Below are positions 54,815 through 61,295 of a DNA stretch of 64,000 bases, in pieces. Position 1 is the first letter of the stretch. Each line of letters starts with the position of its first letter. A program made the translations under genes and the position numbers. This stretch comes from Lewinellaceae bacterium (lineage in GTDB: Bacteria > Bacteroidota > Bacteroidia > Chitinophagales > Saprospiraceae). The notes under the pieces are model-generated. The model saw only the letters and a program-made list of their open reading frames with translations. It ran no database searches and was not told where the DNA came from. The stretch lies in the NCBI GenBank assembly GCA_020636095.1, contig JACJYN010000003.1, forward strand, positions 1,550,001 through 1,614,000. The letters are read 5' to 3'.

Positions 54815-55091
54815 TGCGCGTATGCGCCTCTATTGGATAAAAATTTTCATGATTTTTTTGGAAAACCTAACCCTTTCATAAAGAACGCTTTCTGATTTTC
54901 TGCTTGTCGGAAGGCGTTATTTTAGCAAGTGACAAGTAATCGCATTAGTGACATTCATCCACTTCGAAGTCAAAAAAGTGTTATATTGCGAGTGTTTAAG
55001 CTGTAGGAGACAGTACCATAATCCAACTTGCGAAAGAAGATTCACAAACTGAACCCTTTTCCTGTCGAGAAGGGCAAAACGCATTTGGTTT

Positions 55092-55603
55092 ATGGTTGAA
55101 TTGGTAGAACCCAAGCCTGTGAAACAGGCAAAACAACAGCCGCCTTCATCACCGAAGTTGATATTTTGGCTGATTGGCGGTATCTTACTGGCGGCTGCGT
55201 ATAAAGGCGTCGACTTTATCGAAGTGGGCGACGACGGCCAACTCCGCTTGTCGAAAAAGCACTAGGCCGGGAGGTTGAAAACCTGAAGGAGGCGGAGCAG
55301 TATGTTTTGGTGGCGGTTCGGGATGGTTGGTATCCTTGTTTCAACTGTGGTATGAATACTACCCTATTTTTGAAAAAAGACGAGGTGTGGAAGTATGGAG
55401 TCACTATTTTTGGAAAGAAAAAACGCTACGGAGAAGCCATGCTACTGGCAAAAGGGTTGAACTATCATGTTCAATACACTGGGAAAATCGAGATTTGCCT
55501 GATTAAGGAGAAAGAAAAGATATACAATTACGCATTGCTTCCGGAAAATCTGATACGGACTATTCCTTTAAAAAGACCTCCAGGAAACAAAATAGATAGG
55601 TAA
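55092..55603 (+). pseudogene. Membrane-anchored GIY-YIG-like protein broken by a frameshift
   Basis: The first frame (55092-55265, 57 codons) has an N-terminal cytoplasmic stretch, a membrane helix (LIFWLIGGILLAAAY) and ends RLSKKH. The second frame continues without a break in coding sense from ALGREVENLKEAEQY to the stop at 55603. Joining them near 55254-55258 (a run of five A) gives about 170 residues. The second part has VLVAVRDGWYPC, WKYGVTIFGKKKRYG and LIKEKEKIYNYALLP, which I read as a GIY-YIG-like nuclease fold (G..R..E). The run AAAAAG could permit -1 slippage, but one extra or missing base is equally likely. A separate small gene follows. Confidence 0.5.
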
Positions 55604-55613
55604 AATAATTATC

Positions 55614-56033
55614 ATGAGATTTTTTGCTCCTTTTGGGGTGACAACAATAGCTTACGAGGAAGTTGCCTATAAACTTCCTTTGACGAGGTTGATCGATACC
55701 TTAAACGAGAATCTCCTACTAGATAAATATGGGGCGATTGAGGGCCTGGGCGTCATCTTCATCATCAAACCACCCGAAAACCAAATACACCAGGAAAGCG
55801 TCGTTTACAGTCGCAAGTACAAAGACATACGTGTCCTCAGGCGCCTGCCCTGGGATTTTGTTTTGAACAATGATGAAGCAGCCATCCTCCACCTCATGGC
55901 CCGCACCTACCTCGATATCCTGGATGAGCTTCCCCGTCAACGAAAGATCAAAGACTTCGACCTTCCCGCCCTACGCAGGGATGTGGAGCAGTTGTTCGAC
56001 GCTAAAGGATGGCTGGTGGGGCAGGAGGCTTAA
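55614..56033 (+). CDS. Hypothetical protein, possible immunity partner
   Basis: 139 residues, not recognised. Starts 10 nt after the preceding stop, so likely one operon. No signal peptide or membrane helix. Mixed alpha/beta look: a beta-rich start (GVIFIIKPPENQ, VVYSRKYKDIRV) and helix-rich end (LARTYLDILDELP-type, LRRDVEQLFD). Small, soluble, adjacent to a nuclease-like gene: the layout is that of toxin/immunity pairs, but this is inference from context only. Confidence 0.6.
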   Translation: MRFFAPFGVTTIAYEEVAYKLPLTRLIDTLNENLLLDKYGAIEGLGVIFIIKPPENQIHQESVVYSRKYKDIRVLRRLPWDFVLNNDEAAILHLMARTYLDILDELPRQRKIKDFDLPALRRDVEQLFDAKGWLVGQEA

Positions 56034-56097
56034 AAAATGGTTTCATTGATTCATGGGGTTCCGTTAGGGCCACGAAACAATGAAACCATGGATACAA

Positions 56098-56258
56098 AGG
56101 GCTTGCAAAACAGTAAGTACTCCATTTAGACTCGTTCTTTTGCGCGCTAACTGCGTTGCCAAGCCTCGCCGTAGCTCCGGCTATGCCTGCGTTTGGCGCC
56201 TTGTTAGCGCACAAAATAACTTCGTCTATTCTGTATCACTTATTATTTTGCAAGCCCT
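56098..56258 (+). repeat. Element D: 161-bp inverted-repeat-bounded non-coding element
   Basis: Perfect 13-bp terminal inverted repeat (AGGGCTTGCAAAA 56098-56110; TTTTGCAAGCCCT 56246-56258). Core at 56165-56189, CTCGCCGTAGCT then CCGGCTATGCCTG, one base different from element C. Inner arms GCGCTAAC and GTTAGCGC pair perfectly and differ from those of C. The right end overlaps the stop codon of the osmC-like gene (56257-56259). Confidence 0.78.
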
Positions 56259-56694
56259 AAGATTTCAAAGTAGCATCCAGCGTAATCTCCGCCGCCTTCA
56301 GCACTCTGGAAACCGGGCAGTTGGCCTTGGCGCCGTTGGCCAGTTCCATGAATTTTTCTTTGCCAATGCCAGGCACTTCGGCCACCAGCGTGAGTTCGAT
56401 CTTAGTGATGGTAGGCGCGCCCTCCACTGTTTCCAGGTGAAGCTTGGCTTCCGTTTTTAGCTCACCGGGCGTAAAGCCGGCATTGCTCAGTTGCACGGCC
56501 AGGGCCATATTGAAACAGCCGGCGTGGGCGGCGGCAATGAGTTCTTCCGGGTTGGTGCCCAGTTTGCCATCTTCATTTTCGAAGCGCAAACGGAAAGAAT
56601 AGGGTTGCTCCTGGAAGACGCCACTTTGAGTGGTTAGGGTACCTTTGCCTTCTTTTCCGGCGCCTTTCCAGACAGAGTTTGCAGTACGTTTCAT
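56257..56694 (-). CDS. OsmC family peroxidase
   Basis: 145 residues of the OsmC organic-hydroperoxide reductase family. Catalytic cysteines are in AAHAGCFNMAL and KANCPVSRVL. NPEELIAAAHAGC is diagnostic of the OsmC subfamily. Cytoplasmic, protects against organic peroxides. Ends inside the terminal repeat of element D. Starts on the opposite side from mscL (188 nt between starts). Confidence 0.93.
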   Translation of the reverse strand: MKRTANSVWKGAGKEGKGTLTTQSGVFQEQPYSFRLRFENEDGKLGTNPEELIAAAHAGCFNMALAVQLSNAGFTPGELKTEAKLHLETVEGAPTITKIELTLVAEVPGIGKEKFMELANGAKANCPVSRVLKAAEITLDATLKS

Positions 56695-56882
56695 ATTGCA
56701 GTTAGTTTTTGTTCTTTACGTAAACACTATTTCGGTTAGTAGGTTCGCGGCGTCACTTTTTTAAAGTGGAAATCTCTGATTCCATGCTTTCCGGCTCTTC
56801 CCAAAAAAAGTTTTGGAATACGACTTGTGACATTTAACTTTATTCTCGTCGAAACAACTGATTACCAACCAAACACAAGACT

Positions 56883-57293
56883 ATGTTAAAAGAATTCAAG
56901 GACTTTATCATGCGCGGCAATGTGCTCGAACTGGCCGTTGCTGTTATCATCGCCGGCGCTTTTGGCGCAGTGGTCGCATCCTTCACCAACGACGTCATCA
57001 TGCCGCCGATCGGCCTGGCGCTGGGTGGGGTGGATTTCAGTGACCTGGCCATCACTTTGGCTGGCGCACAGATGAATGACGCCGGAGAAGTAGTTAAAGA
57101 GGCCGTGCAAATCCGCTACGGCGCCTTCCTCCAGAAGGTAATCGACTTTGTGATCATCGCCTTTGTCATCTTCATGCTGGTTCGCACCTACAACAACATG
57201 CAGAAGAAAGAAGAAGAAGCTCCGGCGCCTCCTCCCGGGCCTTCGGCGGAAGACCTGCTGGCCGAAATCCGCGATCTGCTGAAGAGGCAGTAA
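56883..57293 (+). CDS. mscL: Large-conductance mechanosensitive channel
   Basis: 136 residues, two membrane helices (about 15-40 and 80-100) with the family N-terminus FKDFIMRGNVLELAVAV and the pore-lining IIAGAFGAVVASFTND. The second helix is preceded by RYGAFLQKVIDFVIIAF. The C-terminus has a Pro-rich linker and short helix, as usual. Emergency release of solutes on osmotic downshock. Terminator 57312-57353. Confidence 0.95.
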   Translation: MLKEFKDFIMRGNVLELAVAVIIAGAFGAVVASFTNDVIMPPIGLALGGVDFSDLAITLAGAQMNDAGEVVKEAVQIRYGAFLQKVIDFVIIAFVIFMLVRTYNNMQKKEEEAPAPPPGPSAEDLLAEIRDLLKRQ

Positions 57294-57311
57294 ACTGCGG
57301 GTTTTTGAAAC

Positions 57312-57353
57312 GAAAAAGCGTCGCCGGGATGGAGCTCCGGGGGGCGCTTTTTC
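57312..57353 (+). terminator. Terminator after mscL
   Basis: GAAAAAGCG (57312-57320) pairs with CGCTTTTTC (57345-57353), with further GC pairs (CCGG..CCGG) inside the loop. Followed by T-rich sequence. Confidence 0.8.
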
Positions 57354-57470
57354 TTTATTCCCAGAAAATTCTTTTAGCGGCGCCTGCTGGTTTATTCTGA
57401 TAGATATCTTCCCCTGTATTTATGTATTGATTTATTCTTTCACTCGATACGGAAAGAGCTTCCTCATCCT

Positions 57471-60146
57471 TCACCGCCAAACCGCCACCTTGCCAGCCCA
57501 CCTCCACTCACTTCCGAAAACATGCATGACATAGAGCCCCGGCGCCAGCCCCCGGATATCGGCCCCATGCAGGCTGCGCGGCGGCGTATGAGACAACAAG
57601 CCTTTCCAAACCAACTGCCCATCCAGCGCATACAGTTCAGCGTGCAGGGTAGCCGCCGTTTTGGAATCCACCAGCAGGCTCACCTCCTCCCGTGCCGGTT
57701 GAGGGAAAATCCGGATTTGAGGCTTCTCCCCGGCTTCAGACACAATCGTAGGAATATCGGGGTATAGCTGCCGTTTAGGGATTATCTCTCTTGGCAGCCG
57801 TTCCGTTTGCCAAAAGAGCTGGCATACGGCGCCGCCCCCATTTTCAAAATACTCCAGCTTAATCGGGTACTGCCGCCCTTTTTCCAGAAAGATGCCGCCC
57901 TGGGTTTCAGTCGGCGGTTGAGGTACCCATTGGTCGATGATCAATTCGTCGTTCACCCAGAGGCGGACCCCGTCGTCGGAGATGATATAAAACGTATGTT
58001 CTTCAGAAAACAAGGGTTCGACTCCCCCGGTCCAGCGAATGGAAAAGTTGTCTTCGCCAATCAGGTTGGGAGCAGCCGAGCCGTCGCCCCAGTCGAAGTT
58101 AATGGTGGTGTCGATGCGCCAGAATGCCGGCATACCATTAAAAACATGTTCCTCCTCATCGTAGTAGGCGCCATACAGCCCCGTACCGCTGCCCAGCTGG
58201 GCTTCTTCGTAGTAAGCCGTCAGGCTAAACGGCGCATCCGGCGCCTGGAAAGCCACCGTAGGCTGGCCTGAACCGCCCTCCCACTGATTGAACGTAAAAA
58301 CAGACTGGCCCTGTATTTGAGTGGCCGGGGCTTTCAAGCTGCGCAATATGCCCACCACACTGTTGAACGTGTAGGGCGTGCTCACCGTTTGGCCATCCAC
58401 TCTGAGGTTCAACCCCGGCGGCTCGGTGTAAACCGTAATACTGGTTTTTTCCGGAAGCACGTCCCGGGATACCGTGCGGCTGAGCCCTTCCTGGTCTACT
58501 GCGGTGAGGTGCAGCCGGTAAAACACATTTTCGCTCGTTTCTCCGATAATAGGGATGAGATAGGAGCCATTGTCTACTCCGGAAATGGGCGCCATCGCCG
58601 GGTGGGTGTGGTCGTCGTGGTGAAAGTCGATGCGCCAGGTTAGCTGTTCTGCCCCCAGGTTGCCGTCTTCGGCATCATTGGCCGTTCCGCTGAAGAAGAG
58701 CGTATCCCCGGCCCGGTACGTTGGCGAATCAGCTGGTGTGACAATCTGCGGGTTGGGGCGTGTATTGGCCGTGACATGGAGCAGGGCCTGCTCGCTGATC
58801 GCCTCCCCTTCTTCATTGCTGACGCGGCAACGGAAGAGGCTGCCGTTTTCGGCCAGAGTAGCAGTGAGGATGAAGGAAGGGCCGGTGGCGCCGTCTATGT
58901 CTACGCCATTGCGTTGCCATTGATAGGCCAGGGTAGGGGCGCCGGACGCACCCACCTCAAAAGTGGCTTCTTCGCCCACCGCCGCCAACACAGGGCTGGG
59001 GTTGGAAGATATAAATGGCGCTCCACTTCCGGTAAAAAATATCCGCCAGAGGACGCCGTTAGTGGTGCTGGTATTGTCCTGTTGTGACCCCCCGCCCAGG
59101 CCTCGCCGCTCCAGATAGTAGATCGATCCGTCGGGTGCGGTGAGCAGGCTGATCGGCCGCTGGATACCGGTGGCGAAGTCCTCTATAATCTCCCCGCTCT
59201 CGGGGTCCATCACTTTGAGATATCCCCCGCAATAATCGCCAAAGAAATACTTGCCCAGGTACTGCGGTGGAAATTGCTGAACCTGCGGGTTGTAGAAGGT
59301 AGCGCCGATAACTGCGCAGCCGGTAGCGTGGCTGTAGGCAAACAGGGGCTCCTGGTAATTAGGCGGCGCCGGAGCGCCGGACAAGTATCCCTCCACATCG
59401 CTCCAGCCATAATTGCGGCCGGGTAGTATGTGGTTGACTTCTTCAAAATTGCCGGCGCCGACATCATTGGCAAACAGCCGGCCCGTGCCTGGCTGCATGG
59501 CTGTAGTGAAGGGGTTTCGAAAACCGTAGGCCCATATCGCCCGGTTATTGCCGGTGAGTTGATCGTAGAAAGGGTTGTCCTCAGGGATGCTTCCATCGGC
59601 ATTGATGCGCAGAATCTTACCCAGGGTCGTGTTGAGGTTTTGGCCATTATCGGCATTGGCTCCGTCGCCAACGGCGACATAGAGTCTCCCATCCGCGCCA
59701 AATTGCATAGCGCCCCCATTGTGGATCGTACCGGAGAGTGGTTCCAGCTCAAACAAGATCACTTCGCTATCCGGCAATGCGTAGTTGCCGTTGGCGGTGA
59801 AGCGGCTGATCCGGTTGTGGTTGGCCCCGGCAACGGTATAAAATATGTAGAGATAATTGTTTTGTTCAAAACCAGGGTCGATGGCGATGCCGCCCAGCCC
59901 CCGTTCATTGTAGTTGTCCACTTCGATCTGAAGGAAAGGATCGGAAAGCAGCGCCCCATTCTCTACTACCCGAATGAGGCCACTTTTTTCAGTGATGAGT
60001 ATCCTGCCATCCGGGGTGACGGCCATGGCGGTGGGGTCGAGGCCCTCCGCGGCCTTTTCCTCGGCAAAACCCGGTGGAAGCTGGGCGGCAAACAGGATTT
60101 GGGTAGACAATAAAGTAAGAGCCAGGAGTAAAGATTTGCTTTGCAT
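57471..60146 (-). CDS. Secreted PQQ-type glucose/sorbosone dehydrogenase with Ig-like, PA14 and T9SS domains
   Basis: 891 residues from ATG at 60146 (signal peptide SKSLLLALTLLSTQILFA). Residues about 25-370 are a six-bladed propeller of the soluble sugar dehydrogenase family: MAVTPDGRILITEKSG, ERGLGGIAIDPGF, the catalytic-His region TIHNGGAMQFGADG, and GRNYGWSDVEGY. An Ig-like domain with AYQWQRNGVDIDGAT (about 380-460) follows, then a cadherin-like stretch. Residues about 640-780 are a PA14 carbohydrate-binding domain (YGAYYDEEE, DDGVRLWVNDELIIDQW). The end (IRIFPQPAREEVSLLV to a final AGKVAVW) is a T9SS type A sorting signal. A secreted, surface-attached oxidase of sugar aldehydes is likely. 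Confidence 0.9.
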   Translation of the reverse strand: MQSKSLLLALTLLSTQILFAAQLPPGFAEEKAAEGLDPTAMAVTPDGRILITEKSGLIRVVENGALLSDPFLQIEVDNYNERGLGGIAIDPGFEQNNYLYIFYTVAGANHNRISRFTANGNYALPDSEVILFELEPLSGTIHNGGAMQFGADGRLYVAVGDGANADNGQNLNTTLGKILRINADGSIPEDNPFYDQLTGNNRAIWAYGFRNPFTTAMQPGTGRLFANDVGAGNFEEVNHILPGRNYGWSDVEGYLSGAPAPPNYQEPLFAYSHATGCAVIGATFYNPQVQQFPPQYLGKYFFGDYCGGYLKVMDPESGEIIEDFATGIQRPISLLTAPDGSIYYLERRGLGGGSQQDNTSTTNGVLWRIFFTGSGAPFISSNPSPVLAAVGEEATFEVGASGAPTLAYQWQRNGVDIDGATGPSFILTATLAENGSLFRCRVSNEEGEAISEQALLHVTANTRPNPQIVTPADSPTYRAGDTLFFSGTANDAEDGNLGAEQLTWRIDFHHDDHTHPAMAPISGVDNGSYLIPIIGETSENVFYRLHLTAVDQEGLSRTVSRDVLPEKTSITVYTEPPGLNLRVDGQTVSTPYTFNSVVGILRSLKAPATQIQGQSVFTFNQWEGGSGQPTVAFQAPDAPFSLTAYYEEAQLGSGTGLYGAYYDEEEHVFNGMPAFWRIDTTINFDWGDGSAAPNLIGEDNFSIRWTGGVEPLFSEEHTFYIISDDGVRLWVNDELIIDQWVPQPPTETQGGIFLEKGRQYPIKLEYFENGGGAVCQLFWQTERLPREIIPKRQLYPDIPTIVSEAGEKPQIRIFPQPAREEVSLLVDSKTAATLHAELYALDGQLVWKGLLSHTPPRSLHGADIRGLAPGLYVMHVFGSEWRWAGKVAVWR

Positions 60147-60539
60147 GAGTCCGTATTTATGGAAGTAAGTAGCCGGACAAAGATAGAGATATTCTTTTTG
60201 ATGGAGGGAAAAGAGGGTTTCCGTTGGGCACGGGATTTTTCCCACTGGGTAAAAAAAGGAGCCACCTCAAACAGTAAAGATGACTCCTTTAATAGAAAGC
60301 GCGGTAATGGGTGTATTGTCGGATGTTGGAAGAACTAAAGTTGATTTTCGGACAACGCAGCATTTCGCCAAAAGGCACTGCCAAAACGGAAAGTTACTTA
60401 GTTTACAGAGTACTGAGCCATGTTATCCAATTCAACCTCTATCATTAGCTAATGCTAAATATAAATTCAATGGGTGGAAATGAGTAACCTGATCTGACCA
60501 TCGGGCGGATCGGTGGAAGGAACGGGAAAGGAATGGCTT
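60147..60539. other. Intergenic region between sugar dehydrogenase and LytTR regulator
   Basis: 393 nt. On the minus strand TATCTTTG (60178-60185) fits the -7 consensus 32 nt before the dehydrogenase start, without a clear -33 match. The remainder shows no gene; a few short open frames look accidental. Confidence 0.4.
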
Positions 60540-61283
60540 TCACAGTCGGCTGATACAGTCGAGGAATTCGGTTCGCCGCCGCTTGGAAACGGGAATGCTG
60601 ATCCCGTCTTCGAGGATAACCACTCCTTCTTTGTTGTATTTACTGATGAAGGCGAGGTTGATCAGGTGGGACTTATGTACCTGGAAAAATCCATAAGGTT
60701 TTAGCAAACGGACGAATTCGCCTATGTTGTAGGAACTGGTGATCAGTGGCCGGCCCTGGATGTTGATCTGGGTACATTTCTGAATGCCTTCACAGCGAAT
60801 GATCTTGTCGGTGGCCACCAGTTCCAATCCTTCCATGGTAGGAATTCCGATCTTATTACCGCCGTGCCCGGGCTGGGAGAGGTTTTGCAGCAACTGCCGG
60901 TTGCGGATGTTTTCCTGTTTATCGAGAATCCGTTGCCGAGCCTGGTGAACCGCTTTGATCAACAGCTCGTCCTGAATCGGTTTTAAAATATAGCCAATAG
61001 CGCAAAAAGAAATGGCGTCGATGGCGTAATCGTCGAATCCGGTTACGAAAATAATCTCGAAATCCAGGTTGGGGAGGCGTTTGAGCAGGTCAAAGCCGCT
61101 TTCCAGGGGCATGGCCACATCCAGGAAGAGCAGGTCGGGCTGAGAAGAAAGGATGAGGTGAAAAGCCTGCTCCGCATTTTGGGCTATGCCCGTAAGCTTT
61201 ATGTTGGGAAAATACTCACTGAGTTTCCCCGCCAGTGTCAAACGGGCATGTTCTTCATCATCAACAATAAGAGCTTTTATCAT
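60540..61283 (-). CDS. LytTR-family response regulator
   Basis: 247 residues from ATG at 61283 (an in-frame GTG 12 nt earlier abuts the kinase stop). Receiver domain: ALIVDDEEHARL, phospho-acceptor Asp in LLFLDVAMP, Thr/Lys region IFVTGFDDYAI, ILKPIQDELL. The C-terminal LytTR DNA-binding domain has VRLLKPYGFFQVHKSHLINL. Located directly downstream of its kinase gene in the same operon; together they form a LytS/LytR-type two-component system. Target genes unknown. Confidence 0.93.
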   Translation of the reverse strand: MIKALIVDDEEHARLTLAGKLSEYFPNIKLTGIAQNAEQAFHLILSSQPDLLFLDVAMPLESGFDLLKRLPNLDFEIIFVTGFDDYAIDAISFCAIGYILKPIQDELLIKAVHQARQRILDKQENIRNRQLLQNLSQPGHGGNKIGIPTMEGLELVATDKIIRCEGIQKCTQINIQGRPLITSSYNIGEFVRLLKPYGFFQVHKSHLINLAFISKYNKEGVVILEDGISIPVSKRRRTEFLDCISRL

Positions 61284-61295
61284 AACGTAATCCAC

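Noticed and set aside
55254..55259. Programmed -1 frameshift at AAAAAG in the GIY-YIG-like gene
   Set aside because: The five A and the frame setting do not give a clean double-slip heptamer, since the P-site tRNA would re-pair poorly. Kept only as an alternative to a plain frameshift mutation.
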